From contig JAGSHA010000002.1 of the NCBI GenBank assembly GCA_023954795.1, forward strand, positions 1 through 45,957: a DNA stretch of 45,957 nt. Direction: 5' to 3'. Positions within the stretch are counted from its first letter, which is position 1. Each line of letters begins with the position of its first letter. Both the position numbers and the translations under genes were made by a program. Below, piece by piece: positions 8,315 to 17,116 of this stretch. The notes under the pieces were generated by a model, which saw nothing but the letters and a program-made list of their open reading frames with translations, made no database searches and was not told where the DNA came from. The DNA comes from Oceanospirillaceae bacterium. GTDB taxonomy: Bacteria; Pseudomonadota; Gammaproteobacteria; Pseudomonadales; Balneatricaceae.

Positions 8315-8671
8315 TTAATTCTCCGGGGGAATCATCCGAATCGGTTGTTGGCTGATGTCTTCCTGTGCGGAGTAATATTCTGCAATGTCTTCAATTTGCT
8401 GGTCAGTGAGTTTGAAGGTCACTTTCGACATCATACTGTCGGGAACGATCTGTTCGCGATGGCCTTTGAGTTTGCTGACAATTTGCTGCTTGGTCATCGT
8501 ATTGAGTGGGGGCCAGCCGGGAATGGCGGCATTGCCGGTACGCTGGTGGCATTGGCTGCAAGCGTTCAATACATCGGGAGGAGTGTCGTCTTCTCCTCCG
8601 ATAGCCATGGATGTCATCAAAAACAGGCTTGAGAAAAGCGAAACGGTTTTAATGTATTTGAAGTTGGCCAT
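8315..8671 (-). CDS. Small periplasmic cytochrome c (class I)
   Basis: The 118-residue precursor has a signal peptide ending near M-A-I-G-G. It carries one c-type heme site, C-S-Q-C-H, about 38 residues in, and probable axial methionines in the S-M-M-S-K-V region. The pattern T-K-Q-Q-I-x-x-K-L, then Q-I-E-D-I-A-E-Y-Y, is typical of cytochrome c553/c4-like domains of about 80 residues. It would carry electrons in the periplasm, partner unknown. I chose the inner ATG at 8671 because the signal peptide begins there and GGGA lies upstream. Confidence 0.85.
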   Translation of the reverse strand: MANFKYIKTVSLFSSLFLMTSMAIGGEDDTPPDVLNACSQCHQRTGNAAIPGWPPLNTMTKQQIVSKLKGHREQIVPDSMMSKVTFKLTDQQIEDIAEYYSAQEDISQQPIRMIPPEN

Positions 8672-8752
8672 CGGTCTGATCCCTTTTAAAGGGAGTATAG
8701 ACAGCAATAGCTATGGCGGATGACGTTGTTTGTAAGATTGTGGATCTGTATC

Positions 8753-8783
8753 AAAAAAGGGCCTGAACTCAGGCCCTTTTTTT
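8753..8783. terminator. Bidirectional terminator after htpX
   Basis: GGGCCTG and CAGGCCC form a 7-8 bp stem (8759-8776), flanked by A6 on the left and T7 on the right, so it works in both directions. It terminates htpX, which stops at 8794, on the minus strand. Confidence 0.85.
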
Positions 8784-8793
8784 ACGTTGGAAC

Positions 8794-9669
8794 TTAACCG
8801 CGTTTTTGCAGTGCTGCAATACGATCATCCAGAGGAGGGTGGCTTGCCAGCAGACTCATAAAGCCGCTTTTCAGGTGGCTGCTGATGCCGAAAGCGGTCA
8901 TTGAATCAGGCATCTGATCGGGCATTTCGGATTCTGCTTTCAGGCGCTGCAGGGCACCGATCATCGCATGATTGCTCGACAGGTTTGCACCTGCCTCGTC
9001 AGCACGATACTCGCGGTAGCGTGAGAACCAGGAAACCACAATGGATGCCAGAATGCCGAACAGGATCTCAAACACAATCACGGTGATGAAATAACCGATA
9101 CCGTGACCGCTTTCCCCTTCCTCTTCATCACTGCTCAGGAAGTTATCAACGACGGATGCCGCGATACGGGCAAAGAACATAACAAAGGTGTTTACTACGC
9201 CCTGTACCAACGATAGCGTGACCATGTCGCCGTTAGCAACGTGGCCGATTTCGTGAGCCAGTACGGCGCGAACTTCTTCCGGGCGGAAGCGTTGTAGGAG
9301 GCCGAGGCTGACCGCAACCAACGCGTCATTTTTATTCCAGCCTGTTGCAAATGCGTTTGCCTGCTGCGCTGGGAAAATGCCAACTTCAGGCATCTTGATA
9401 CCTGCCTGCTGAGACAGTTCTGCCACAGTATCCAGCAGCCATTGTTCGTCGGCGTTGCTGGCCTGTTCGATAATCTGAGTTCCGGTTGATTTTTTTGCCA
9501 TCCATTTCGAGATGAACAGCGAAATCATTGAACCGCCAAAACCGAACATCGCACACATAATCAGCAGGCCGGACAGGCTGTTGGTATTCACACCCAGCAG
9601 GCTCATGGTGATACTGGCTACGATCAGAATGGCTATGTTTGTCGCTAGAAAAAGCGCTATCCGCATCAT
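8794..9669 (-). CDS. htpX: Membrane zinc metalloprotease HtpX
   Basis: This M48-family inner-membrane protease degrades misfolded membrane proteins and works alongside FtsH. The 291 residues from ATG 9669 match E. coli HtpX in length and in the opening M-M-R-I-A-L-F-L. Zinc-binding HEIGH is at 139-143, and the third ligand region is in [11 protein letters not shown]. Hydrophobic segments lie at about 4-24, 33-54, 150-175 and 190-215. An ATG 78 bases further upstream exists but would add a hydrophilic tail absent from relatives. It is divergent from the methyltransferase at 9839, with about 170 bp holding both promoters. Confidence 0.95.
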   Translation of the reverse strand: MMRIALFLATNIAILIVASITMSLLGVNTNSLSGLLIMCAMFGFGGSMISLFISKWMAKKSTGTQIIEQASNADEQWLLDTVAELSQQAGIKMPEVGIFPAQQANAFATGWNKNDALVAVSLGLLQRFRPEEVRAVLAHEIGHVANGDMVTLSLVQGVVNTFVMFFARIAASVVDNFLSSDEEEGESGHGIGYFITVIVFEILFGILASIVVSWFSRYREYRADEAGANLSSNHAMIGALQRLKAESEMPDQMPDSMTAFGISSHLKSGFMSLLASHPPLDDRIAALQKRG

Positions 9670-9771
9670 GGTATTTAAGGTTTCCAGTTGTTGGGTTATC
9701 TGGTTATTGGAAGTTATAGACCAGTTAGATATAGGCATTGGCAACAAGTTTCAAGTTTTACCGTGCAGGTT

Positions 9772-9813
9772 TTGACTATCGGACTGGTGGTCGCTTAATA
9801 CGCGCACTATAAT
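9772..9813 (+). promoter_or_regulatory. Sigma-70-like promoter elements before the methyltransferase
   Basis: TTGACT (9772-9777), a 17-nt spacer and TTAATA (9795-9800) make one plausible pair. A perfect -10 hexamer TATAAT also lies at 9808-9813. A small GCCAC/GTGGC hairpin (9815-9829) sits in the leader. Which -10 is used cannot be decided from sequence. Confidence 0.5.
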
Positions 9814-9838
9814 CGCCACTTTTTGTGGCACGATTCCC

Positions 9839-10744
9839 ATGCAGCGCATATTAGACTCTATACAGCATCAGTTAACCGACGCAGGTTCAGAAACGCGTCG
9901 ATTGTTTCATGGCCGTGGTCATTGCTACGAAGGCTTAGAGGATCTGGTCATCGATTGGCTGCCGCCTTATGCCGTCATTCGGTTGTATAAAGCCGTGGAT
10001 GAAGAGTGGCTAAACCAGTTGTGTGAAGCGATGCGCCAGTTTGAGGTGATCACTGGTTTAGTTGTTCAGCAGCGTGGTCGAGGTTCTGATGCTATGAACC
10101 ATGTTGTATGGGGGGACGTGCCAGAGCAGTCAGAAGTGACTGAGCTGGGCGTGAAATATCACATTAAACCGTCTCGCAATCAGAACAGTGGATTGTTCCT
10201 TGATATGCGTGAAGGTCGACGTTGGGTTCAGCAAAATACGCAAGGGCAACGTATACTTAACTTGTTTGCTTACACCTGCGGTTTTTCTGTAGCGGCTATT
10301 TCTGGTGGTGCAGAGCATGTGGTAAACGTCGACATGTCGCGCAGTGCGATTGATACAGGTCGGGAAAATCATCGTCTTAATGATTTTTCTAAAGAGGCCG
10401 TTACATTCCTGTCCTATGACCTGTTCCGTTCATGGAAGCGTATACGTCAACTTGGTCCGTATGATCTGATTGTCATTGATCCGCCAAGTTTTCAGAAGGG
10501 TAGCTTCATCGCAGAGAAGGACTACCGGAAGGTGATTCGCCGTCTGCCAGAGTTAGCTGCCGAAAATGGTCAGGTAATGGCCTGTCATAATGACCCGAAG
10601 CTGGGGACCGACTTTCTGAAAGGTTTAATGTTGGAGGAGTGTCCGGATTTTTACTTTGTTGAAAGGTTGAAAAATCCGGCTGATTTCCCGGAAGCGGAGC
10701 CGGAAAAGGGACTTAAGGTGCTGTTGTATAAGAGGGAAGGTTGA
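9839..10744 (+). CDS. Class I SAM-dependent methyltransferase, RlmI/RlmK-like
   Basis: The 301-residue protein resembles the catalytic part of 23S rRNA m5C/m7G methyltransferases of the RlmI/RlmK group. There is an N-terminal RNA-contacting beta domain, a SAM-binding L-N-L-F-A-Y-T-C-G-F-S motif (about 138-148), the acidic N-V-D-M-S strand end, and the I-D-P-P-S-F motif (about 217-222). It has no PUA domain and no fused RlmL half, so it is shorter than either E. coli relative. The substrate is probably RNA but is not shown. It abuts the exonuclease gene: the TGA stop and the next GTG are adjacent, so the two are translated as a pair. Confidence 0.82.
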   Translation: MQRILDSIQHQLTDAGSETRRLFHGRGHCYEGLEDLVIDWLPPYAVIRLYKAVDEEWLNQLCEAMRQFEVITGLVVQQRGRGSDAMNHVVWGDVPEQSEVTELGVKYHIKPSRNQNSGLFLDMREGRRWVQQNTQGQRILNLFAYTCGFSVAAISGGAEHVVNVDMSRSAIDTGRENHRLNDFSKEAVTFLSYDLFRSWKRIRQLGPYDLIVIDPPSFQKGSFIAEKDYRKVIRRLPELAAENGQVMACHNDPKLGTDFLKGLMLEECPDFYFVERLKNPADFPEAEPEKGLKVLLYKREG

Positions 10745-11236
10745 GTGGACATAATTTATATGGATCTGGAGGCCAGCGGGCTGGGTGCTGAGTCTTACCC
10801 GATTGAAGTTGCTTGGAAATGTCCTGCGACAGGCCTGAGTGATAACTTCTTTATTAACCCTGACAGCATTTCTCATTGGCGTTACTGGGATGAGTTTGCC
10901 GAAGAACTGCATGGTCTCGACCGCGAGCGATTGGTGACAGAAGGCATCAGTGCAGAGGCTGCGTGTCAGCGATTGAACGAAGCGTTGAAGGGTAAAACGC
11001 TGATCAGCGATGCGTTGGAGTTTGATTCTTTTTGGATGCGCCGCTTGTTTAAAGCCGTAGGGGTATCTTCAGAATTTACCATGGCCGGGCTGGACGCTAT
11101 TCTGAGTGCCGAAAGGCTCATTCAGTACCGGTTTATCGCGCGTAGCCAGTTTCGTCGACACCGGGCAATGCAGGATGTTGATGATCTGATTCTTGCCGTT
11201 GAGGCGGTTAGTGTTGAGCAGGCGGATGATTCCTGA
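10745..11236 (+). CDS. DEDDh-family 3'-5' exonuclease
   Basis: The 163-residue protein has the three exonuclease motifs: Exo I Y-M-D-L-E-A-S-G-L near the N-terminus (DxE), Exo II L-I-S-D-A-L-E-F-D-S-F-W (the D), and Exo III H-R-A-M-Q-D-V-D-D (H-x4-D). It is thus a complete, compact nuclease of the RNase T/DnaQ fold. GTG is the start, directly after the methyltransferase stop, with GAGGGAAGG upstream. Pairing with an RNA methyltransferase hints at an RNA substrate, by inference only. Confidence 0.82.
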   Translation: MDIIYMDLEASGLGAESYPIEVAWKCPATGLSDNFFINPDSISHWRYWDEFAEELHGLDRERLVTEGISAEAACQRLNEALKGKTLISDALEFDSFWMRRLFKAVGVSSEFTMAGLDAILSAERLIQYRFIARSQFRRHRAMQDVDDLILAVEAVSVEQADDS

Positions 11237-11254
11237 TTGGATAACGATATTTGA

Positions 11255-11297
11255 GACACAAAAAAGGCAGCTTAATTTAGCTGCCTTTTTTGTGTCT
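11255..11297. terminator. Strong bidirectional terminator
   Basis: A 17-bp perfect inverted repeat (ACACAAAAAAGGCAGCT, its complement, and the loop TAATTT) lies between the convergent exonuclease and HDOD genes. It has A6 on one arm and T6 on the other, so it can stop transcription from both sides. Confidence 0.92.
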
Positions 11298-11308
11298 GTA
11301 GGAAGCGA

Positions 11309-12136
11309 TTACTCGTTCAGGCCTTCGAGGCCTGATTCCAACGCCAACGCCTCGCTAAGCTCAGAGAGAATGCTGCTGGAAAGGCCCGCGATCTCTGCCA
11401 CGTCCATGGGAAAGAAATCCCGAAGTTCAGCAATATCCGTTTTATTTCGACGTGCGGCGTTAATCACGCATGCTAGGTTAACCACGGCTGCGAGGGCAGA
11501 CGGGTCTTCAAATTCAGTTGGTTTTTTGTGTTGTAAAACAGCTTCGCCGAGTTCTGCCGGGAAAGACCACATGTTCAATAAAGCCTGGCCAGCCTGCGGT
11601 GTTACAAAATTGAGGCGCTCCATCTCCGCCTCGGAGCGGCTACAGCCGGTTTCATCAACCCGTGTCTGGATAGCTTGCGCTAATTTCGGTTTGGAAATGT
11701 GGAGCAAGAGGCGGCCAATGTTGTGAATCAAACCCACGGTAAAGGCCATATCAGCATCGGCTTTATCTGATTTTTCAGCGAAGAAACGTGCGGCAGTTGC
11801 AACGAAAAAAGCTTCAGACCAGAACTGCTTCAGGTCCAGGCCGTCTACGGACTTCACCGAGCCAACAACACCTGATGCAATCACCATTGTTTTGAGTCGT
11901 GCCATGCCCAGCATGATCACAGCTTCATCGATGGAAGATACTTTGCGGGATAAACCAAAATGGGCGGAGTTAACTAAGCGGAGGATTTTCAGGGAAAGTG
12001 TCTGATCCTTAGCAACCTTCTCTGCAATTTCGTCGTATTTGGCACCGGGATTGTTGAGTTGTTGAATCAGTTCTTTAACAACATCAGGTACATTTGGCAG
12101 CTTATTTGTTTGTTCCAGCAGTTCACGAATTTCCAT
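11309..12136 (-). CDS. HDOD-domain signalling protein
   Basis: The 275-residue protein is nearly all one HDOD domain: L-P-N-V-P-D-V-V-K-E-L at the start, D-Q-T-L-S-L-K-I-L-R-L-V-N-S-A-H-F in the middle, then I-D-E-A-V-I-M-L-G and V-G-L-I-H-N-I-G-R-L-L-L. HDOD proteins are HD-GYP relatives lacking the catalytic metal centre and act as adaptors in motility, biofilm and stress regulation. No second domain (EAL, GGDEF, REC) is attached. It is convergent with the exonuclease gene. Confidence 0.9.
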   Translation of the reverse strand: MEIRELLEQTNKLPNVPDVVKELIQQLNNPGAKYDEIAEKVAKDQTLSLKILRLVNSAHFGLSRKVSSIDEAVIMLGMARLKTMVIASGVVGSVKSVDGLDLKQFWSEAFFVATAARFFAEKSDKADADMAFTVGLIHNIGRLLLHISKPKLAQAIQTRVDETGCSRSEAEMERLNFVTPQAGQALLNMWSFPAELGEAVLQHKKPTEFEDPSALAAVVNLACVINAARRNKTDIAELRDFFPMDVAEIAGLSSSILSELSEALALESGLEGLNE

Positions 12137-12252
12137 ATTGGCTCCTTAGAATACATCTTCCTGCTACGGGTAAATCTCTGATTAAAACAGGTGTATAGAT
12201 ACTAGGTTTAAGCCGAATATGAATATTTTTCAAATAATTGGATAAATTAAGA

Positions 12253-12283
12253 TAAAAATCAGCAGCCGGTGAGTCCGGCTGCT
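12253..12283 (-). terminator. Terminator of the unknown gene 12304-12672
   Basis: AGCAGCCGG (12261-12269) pairs with CCGGCTGCT (12275-12283). On the minus strand the hairpin is followed by GATTTTTATC, and it lies 20 nt beyond the stop codon of the gene it serves. Confidence 0.8.
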
Positions 12284-12303
12284 ACTTGGTGGGATACTAT
12301 CGG

Positions 12304-12672
12304 TTACTGGTTGAGCACTAGATTTTCGATCTGTTCACGCAGAGCGTCGTACTGGCCCATCTCTTCAGGCATGAAGTAGAGCTTGTAATAGCAGCGATCC
12401 ACCAGGCGGCCTTTGGCCCCGCGCACAGATTCTTTATAAGACCCAAACAGGTAGCTCATTTGAACATGGATAACGCGAGTATTTACCGGCACGGTTAGCT
12501 CGTGATGTTCCAGATCGAACCGGGTTTTGCTTTCTTTTATCGTGTAGAAAGAGACCTCGGCGACGTGATTCAGGTTGATCAGGAAGTTTGAAGTCACTGG
12601 CACCAGATGGCGTTGCTCCAGTCCGTTGTGTTCCATATAGATGCCGCAGTTTTTTCTGATCTTGATAAACAT
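12304..12672 (-). CDS. Conserved-looking protein of unknown function
   Basis: Not recognised. ATG 12672 is chosen over an ATG 81 bases further upstream because AGGA lies about 10 bases before it. The 122-residue soluble protein has no signal peptide or membrane segment. It alternates beta-like strands (V-P-V-T-S-N-F-L-I-N-L-N-H-V-A-E-V-S-F-Y) with charged loops and ends in a helix around M-G-Q-Y-D-A-L-R-E-Q-I-E-N-L-V. The pattern suggests a small single-domain cytoplasmic protein with a beta core. It has its own terminator and is flanked by longer gaps on both sides, so it is probably monocistronic. Confidence 0.65.
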   Translation of the reverse strand: MFIKIRKNCGIYMEHNGLEQRHLVPVTSNFLINLNHVAEVSFYTIKESKTRFDLEHHELTVPVNTRVIHVQMSYLFGSYKESVRGAKGRLVDRCYYKLYFMPEEMGQYDALREQIENLVLNQ

Positions 12673-12885
12673 TGCTAATTCCTGAGAGCAATAAAGTTGA
12701 TATCGATTGAGCACTATTCTATTGCGGTTGTATGACGGATATCTTACAACCAAACGGCTCTATGACACTTTAGTCGCTCTGGCGTTAAGAGCCAGAAAAT
12801 CAGCAAAAAAGAAAATAATTCGGGTATGAGAAGTGGGAGGGGGAAGAAGGCAGATGACGGTTTGTCACCTGCCGGATGAGCTGTC

Positions 12886-14100
12886 TTACTGCTGGTATGA
12901 GCGTAGGAAGGTATCTATACGTTCGATTGCATCGGTTAAGTCATCTTCTCGAGGGAGAAAGACCAGACGAAAATGCTGGGTGTCAGGCATGTTAAAGCCA
13001 CTGCCCTGAACAATGAGAACCTTCTGCTGCTGTAGCAGATCCAGCGCCATTTTCTCATCATTTTTGATCGCGTACTTTTTGGCGTCCAGTTTAGGGAACA
13101 AGTACAACGCACCTTTAGGTTTTGTGCAGCTAACACCGGGAATATCGTTGAGCATTTCCCATGCAAGGTTACGCTGTTCATACAGGCGCCCCGTCGGGCA
13201 TGTCAGCTCATTGATACTCTGGTAGCCACCCAAAGATGTCTGAATTGCGTGTTGGGTCGGTACGTTGGAGCACAGTCGCATACTTGCCAGCATATCGAGG
13301 CCTTCGATGTAGTCTCGTGCCTGATGTTTCGGCCCGCTGACGATCATCCAGCCGGAACGAAAGCCTGCTGCACGGTAGGTCTTAGAGAGGCCATTAAAGG
13401 TAATGCACAGAACATCGTCGGCAAGGGATGCAATTGAAGTATGTTCAGCTTCGTCGTATAAAATCTTATCGTAGATTTCATCGGCGAAGATGATCAGGTT
13501 CTTTTCGCGTGCCAAATCGATAAGCTGCTGCAGAACCTCTTTTGGATAGACCGCACCCGTTGGGTTGTTCGGATTGATGATGACGAGTCCACGGGTACGC
13601 TCGGTGATCTTGCTACGGATATCTTCGACATCCGGTGCCCAATCAGACTGCTCATCACAGCGATAGTGGATTGGGTTACCGCCACTCAGACTGACAGCAG
13701 CGGTCCACAGCGGATAATCCGGCGCAGGGATCAGCATCTCATCGGTATCGTTCAGTAAGCCCTGCATTGCCATAACAATCAGCTCTGAAACGCCATTGCC
13801 GATGTATACGTCTTCAATGCCAACATTGCGAATCCCTTTGCGCTGGGACTCTTGCATGACGGCTTTACGGGCGGAAAACAAGCCTTTGGAATCGCAATAA
13901 CCCTGAGAGGCGGGCAGGTTGTAGATCACATCCTGTATGACCTCTTCCGGTGCATCAAAGCCCCACGGTGCCGGGTTGCCGATATTAAGTTTCAGAATGC
14001 GCTGGCCTTCTTCTTCCAGGCGCTTGGCTTCCTGCAACACGGGTCCACGGATATCGTAACAGACGTTGATCAGCTTGTTGGATTTGCGGATTACTGGCAT
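12886..14100 (-). CDS. alaA: Alanine aminotransferase, AlaA type
   Basis: This fold-type I PLP aminotransferase would make alanine from pyruvate and glutamate. The start at 14100 gives 404 residues and the family opening M-P-V-I-R-K-S-N-K-L. The motif N-P-N-N-P-T-G-A-V is present, as is the PLP-binding lysine in F-N-G-L-S-K-T-Y-R-A-A-G-F-R-S-G-W. The substrate-binding arginine is in the C-terminal F-R-L-V-F-L-P segment. A 94-residue in-frame upstream extension is noncoding in character and was rejected. AGGAC precedes the ATG. The specificity call rests on overall likeness to AlaA and could be that of a close paralogue. Confidence 0.9.
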   Translation of the reverse strand: MPVIRKSNKLINVCYDIRGPVLQEAKRLEEEGQRILKLNIGNPAPWGFDAPEEVIQDVIYNLPASQGYCDSKGLFSARKAVMQESQRKGIRNVGIEDVYIGNGVSELIVMAMQGLLNDTDEMLIPAPDYPLWTAAVSLSGGNPIHYRCDEQSDWAPDVEDIRSKITERTRGLVIINPNNPTGAVYPKEVLQQLIDLAREKNLIIFADEIYDKILYDEAEHTSIASLADDVLCITFNGLSKTYRAAGFRSGWMIVSGPKHQARDYIEGLDMLASMRLCSNVPTQHAIQTSLGGYQSINELTCPTGRLYEQRNLAWEMLNDIPGVSCTKPKGALYLFPKLDAKKYAIKNDEKMALDLLQQQKVLIVQGSGFNMPDTQHFRLVFLPREDDLTDAIERIDTFLRSYQQ

Positions 14101-14540
14101 CTTGTTGTCCTGAATAGCTTGCGTATCAGCACTAACTGAACGCAACCTACTGTTATCACTCAAATAAAAGATGCGTAATAATACGCGCTTTAACAGGCTA
14201 AAAACAGTCCAAAGGGCGCATGAACCGGCGATTTTGCCTTGGTTGGAAAGGTGCGTTTGAGTGATGGCCCAAAAAAACTGAACAATCTGAAGTGTCTGCA
14301 TATACAACGGTACTATCGTATTCGTTTGATATTTGTAGAGGTAATGATGCTTCACCGGCCTTTGGCAAAACACGATAAGCATTATGTCAGAGACTGTTGA
14401 GCATTATGGCGAGTGAATTTATGGATTGGTCCAGCTTGCCGAACACACCATAATCAGCGGTTATAAAGGCGTTATCGCGTCCATTCATCCTCCCTGAACT
14501 TTGAGCATGTAGGGAGTAACCAGAAGGATAATCAGTCTTC
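14101..14540. other. Intergenic region between divergent alaA and glycosylase genes
   Basis: This 440-bp stretch should contain promoters for both flanking genes. A TATTAT-like -10 for alaA (minus strand, near 14180) is the only element I can point to, with no good -35. AGAAGGA (14521-14527) is the ribosome site of the glycosylase gene. No ORF here is credible. Confidence 0.5.
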
Positions 14541-15209
14541 ATGAAGTCGTTCAAATGGATCTATGAGCATGTCCAGACCCATCTTTCAGGACAAGATATA
14601 GAAGCCTTGTTGCCCAACCCTCTGACCGTAGCTCAATTGTCTGAGGTACCAGACGATCGTTTGTTTTCTGATATGACGCGGCGCGTATTTCGTGCCGGGC
14701 TTAAGCACTCGCTGGTGGATAGTAAATGGCCTGAGTTTGAAAAAGCGTTTTTTGGCTTTGATCCCGTGAAAATTAGTTTGATGAGCGATGAACAGCTTGA
14801 AAACCTTATGCAGAATGACAAGTTGATCCGTCATTGGGGGAAAATAAAAGCGGCAAGGGTGAATGCTTTTATGGTGAGCAGTATTGCTGAAAAAGAGGGT
14901 AGTTTTGCTCGCTTTATCGCAAACTGGCCGTCTGACGATATTATTTCACTGTGGGCTTTTTTGAAAAAAGAAGGTGCTCAGCTAGGCGGAAACTCGGGGG
15001 CCTCTTTCTTACGCATGGTTGGCAAAGATACGTTCTTGCTGTCCGATGACGTTGTGGCCGCATTAAAAGCGCAAGGTCTTGTTGATAAAAAGCCGACCGC
15101 AAAGCGTGACTTATTGATCGTTCAGGATGCGTTTAATCAGTGGCAGCAAGAGTCGGGTCGGCCTCTGTGTCAAATCAGCCGCTTATTATCGTATACCGTT
15201 GGCTGGTAA
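14541..15209 (+). CDS. DNA-3-methyladenine glycosylase I family (Tag-like)
   Basis: The 222-residue protein matches the Tag/HhH-GPD superfamily layout: R-V-F-R-A-G-L-K-H-S-L-V-D-S-K-W-P-E-F-E-K-A-F-F-G-F-D-P resembles the Tag segment that surrounds the base pocket. Later come D-K-L-I-R-H-W-G-K-I-K-A and the S-F-L-R-M-V-G-K-D helix-hairpin-helix-like region. It would excise 3-methyladenine from alkylated DNA. It is slightly longer than E. coli Tag (187) and the C-terminal zinc-binding cysteine/histidine set of Tag is not obvious, so it may be a divergent subfamily. Confidence 0.78.
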   Translation: MKSFKWIYEHVQTHLSGQDIEALLPNPLTVAQLSEVPDDRLFSDMTRRVFRAGLKHSLVDSKWPEFEKAFFGFDPVKISLMSDEQLENLMQNDKLIRHWGKIKAARVNAFMVSSIAEKEGSFARFIANWPSDDIISLWAFLKKEGAQLGGNSGASFLRMVGKDTFLLSDDVVAALKAQGLVDKKPTAKRDLLIVQDAFNQWQQESGRPLCQISRLLSYTVGW

Positions 15210-15241
15210 CGCCTGAATGTGACGTGTCGAGACGTGTTGAT

Positions 15242-15273
15242 AAAAAGGGCCGCTGGGTAGTCAGCGGCCTTTG
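15242..15273. terminator. Bidirectional terminator
   Basis: GGCCGCTG (15248-15255) pairs with CAGCGGCC (15262-15269). T3 follows on the plus strand and C-T5 on the minus strand. It lies between the convergent glycosylase and YajG genes and is stronger for the minus-strand operon. Confidence 0.8.
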
Positions 15274-15285
15274 GCTATGAAGTCG

Positions 15286-15852
15286 TTACCTGAATAACAG
15301 GAAGTCCATCAGTTTCCTGTCAGCAAACGCACGGCTTAGTGTTTCACCGACCAGTGTGTTGAACAATTCTTCGTTGTCGGCCGGAGTGGGTGTGTTTACA
15401 AACGGTTTAGTCGTGTCAGTTTTGTATTTTCCGGTGTAATGCTGACCATTTTTTTCCACTTTAATCCGTAGCGTTGTTTGGGCGCTGACTTCCTGAAGTA
15501 GGTTCTTCATTTTGGCGTTGTAGGTCAGTTCATCCAGGTATACGGTCATGGTGAATTCGCCCGGTTGGAACTGTTTAACGCCCATGTCCTCCAGTGCATG
15601 TTCAACAGCATGTTCGAGCTGTTCTTGTGCATCGATAAGCGACAGCGGAGCGGTGTTTTTCAGGCGGTCAATGCGTTGCCCGATCAGCGCTGAGTTACGT
15701 GTGTCCTCAGCCTTAACATGGATCATCGTATCGGCTGGAAGTTTCTGAGACGCGTTGATTTTGGGGTGCAAGTCCAGATTTTGCGCCGGTAAACCGGAGC
15801 AGCCACTTAGTATGGCAGCAGCGAGCAAAGTAGCAGAAAGCGCTTTAATCAT
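15286..15852 (-). CDS. YajG-family lipoprotein
   Basis: The 188-residue precursor has lipobox L-S-G-C (Cys18). The mature part follows the YajG pattern: D-T-R-N-S-A-L-I-G near the start, V-K-Q-F-Q-P-G-E-F-T-M-T-V-Y-L-D-E-L in the middle, and an ending E-L-F-N-T-L-V-G-E-T-L-S-R-A-F-A-D-R-K-L. YajG is an outer-membrane-associated lipoprotein of unknown biochemical role. Only 4 nt separate it from the upstream syd gene, so the two form an operon. Confidence 0.82.
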   Translation of the reverse strand: MIKALSATLLAAAILSGCSGLPAQNLDLHPKINASQKLPADTMIHVKAEDTRNSALIGQRIDRLKNTAPLSLIDAQEQLEHAVEHALEDMGVKQFQPGEFTMTVYLDELTYNAKMKNLLQEVSAQTTLRIKVEKNGQHYTGKYKTDTTKPFVNTPTPADNEELFNTLVGETLSRAFADRKLMDFLLFR

Positions 15853-15856
15853 TGGG

Positions 15857-16432
15857 TTACTCCATGTCAGGAATCATTGATGGTTCCAGTGTATCTATAT
15901 AGTCGGCAAGAGTGTCGGCAAGCTTACGCAGAGGCTTTTTACCGGGCTGTTCTAATAAAATTTCACCTGATTCATTATCAATACTGAGGAAATAATCGCC
16001 ATCAGGTTCCGTGCACGCAAAGAAAAATGTTAGAGGACGTTTTTGTTTACGGGTTGCCAGTGCATGCCCGATCAAATTGCTTCTCAGGCGCTCCAGATCA
16101 TCATTATTCCAGACCTGCAGCAAACTGAGCTCTCCGTCTTCTGATTTTGCTGGTAGCGGGTCAGACCAATAACGGCTATAGAATTCGATCAGATCAGGGT
16201 GTACTTCCACTTCCAGTGCTTCGCCCAGTCGATTAAACATGGACAGTTCTTCCGTTTGTTTCGTCGGCCGCCATGCAACTTTGTCCCCATCCTTTAAGCT
16301 GTCCAGAGTATCTCCGGTGTAACAGACTGATTGCCATTCTGATTCATAGATCGCTATCGGTGGCTGGGGTTGTAGGGCTTGTTGCTTCTCAATAAAGCGA
16401 TCCAGCGCGGCAGAAACAGATTTATCAGTCAT
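15857..16432 (-). CDS. syd: SecY-interacting protein Syd
   Basis: Syd binds SecY at the cytoplasmic face and is thought to check translocon assembly. The 191 residues are close to the E. coli length (181). Family segments are W-R-P-T-K-Q, L-E-V-E-V-H-P-D-L-I-E-F-Y-x-R-Y-W-S-D, L-L-Q-V-W-N-N-D-D-L-E-R-L-R-x-N-L-I-G-H and S-I-D-N-E-S-G-E-I-L-L-E. The ATG has GAAGAGA directly before it. It is the first gene of the syd-yajG pair. Confidence 0.93.
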   Translation of the reverse strand: MTDKSVSAALDRFIEKQQALQPQPPIAIYESEWQSVCYTGDTLDSLKDGDKVAWRPTKQTEELSMFNRLGEALEVEVHPDLIEFYSRYWSDPLPAKSEDGELSLLQVWNNDDLERLRSNLIGHALATRKQKRPLTFFFACTEPDGDYFLSIDNESGEILLEQPGKKPLRKLADTLADYIDTLEPSMIPDME

Positions 16433-16839
16433 TCTCTTCTCGGTCAGTTTTGCAATGAGAGTGGGGTATGTGGGTACTCTATATGGTTCAAATTCACCAG
16501 TTCAAGCGTTTGCTCAAAACAGGCAAAATTAGTTTCACATGGGTGTAGCGGTTCAACCGCATATGGATAGCCTGATTCTTGACCAAGAAAATATGGGCGT
16601 TCGCGGGCTGGTAAGAGATCAGCGCGGGAGTTGGGCTTAAGTCTATAGCGGGTTTATAGAGAAAAAGGCCGGTGAGTTGATGGCAAAATAACCAGAATTG
16701 AACAGCTTTTAAGCATTTGGGAATAAAAGAAATTTTTTTCAATTAAGTGTTTGACAAGCAAATCAAATTCCGTAAAATTCGCACTCCGTTCAGGGCACTA
16801 AACCTTGAGCGACACGATTGGCGACAATCTGAAACATCT
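16433..16839. other. Intergenic region holding the tRNA promoter
   Basis: No convincing gene. An 82-codon minus-strand ORF (16494-16742) has no ribosome site or family likeness. The tRNA promoter lies at 16751-16778 and the syd promoter should lie close to 16433-16490. Confidence 0.6.
16751..16778 (+). promoter_or_regulatory. Sigma-70 promoter of the tRNA operon
   Basis: A perfect -35 TTGACA (16751-16756), a 16-nt spacer and -10 TAAAAT (16773-16778). Transcription would begin near 16785, about 55 nt before tRNA-Asp. The strength fits a stable-RNA operon. Confidence 0.82.
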
Positions 16840-16916
16840 GGAGCGGTAGTTCAGTTGGTTAGAATACCTGCCTGTCACGCAGGGGGTCGCGGGTTCGAGT
16901 CCCGTCCGTTCCGCCA
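16840..16916 (+). tRNA. tRNA-Asp (GTC)
   Basis: The 77-nt cloverleaf has acceptor stem GGAGCGG/CCGTTCC, T-loop sequence GGTTCGAGTCC, anticodon GTC in the loop of the C-C-T-G-C/G-C-A-G-G stem, discriminator G, and an encoded CCA end. All arms pair. Confidence 0.97.
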
Positions 16917-16985
16917 CTCTTAATCTTCGGGTTAAGGACTTCTTCACAATGTGCCGTGAAGATTTTAATATGGTCAGCCTTTAGT

Positions 16986-17061
<76 letters not shown>

Positions 17062-17116
17062 CTAATTTCCTTCTCTTGCTCATCATTAAATTCCCCTCGT
17101 AGAAACATCCATATAG

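Noticed and set aside
12697-12710. FNR-like TTGAT-ATCG-ATTGA upstream of the unknown gene at 12304-12672
   Set aside because: The right half reads ATTGA instead of ATCAA, so only one half-site is good; not enough to call.
16494-16742. 82-codon minus-strand frame before the tRNA genes
   Set aside because: No Shine-Dalgarno, no recognisable pattern, and it lies in the promoter-bearing spacer.
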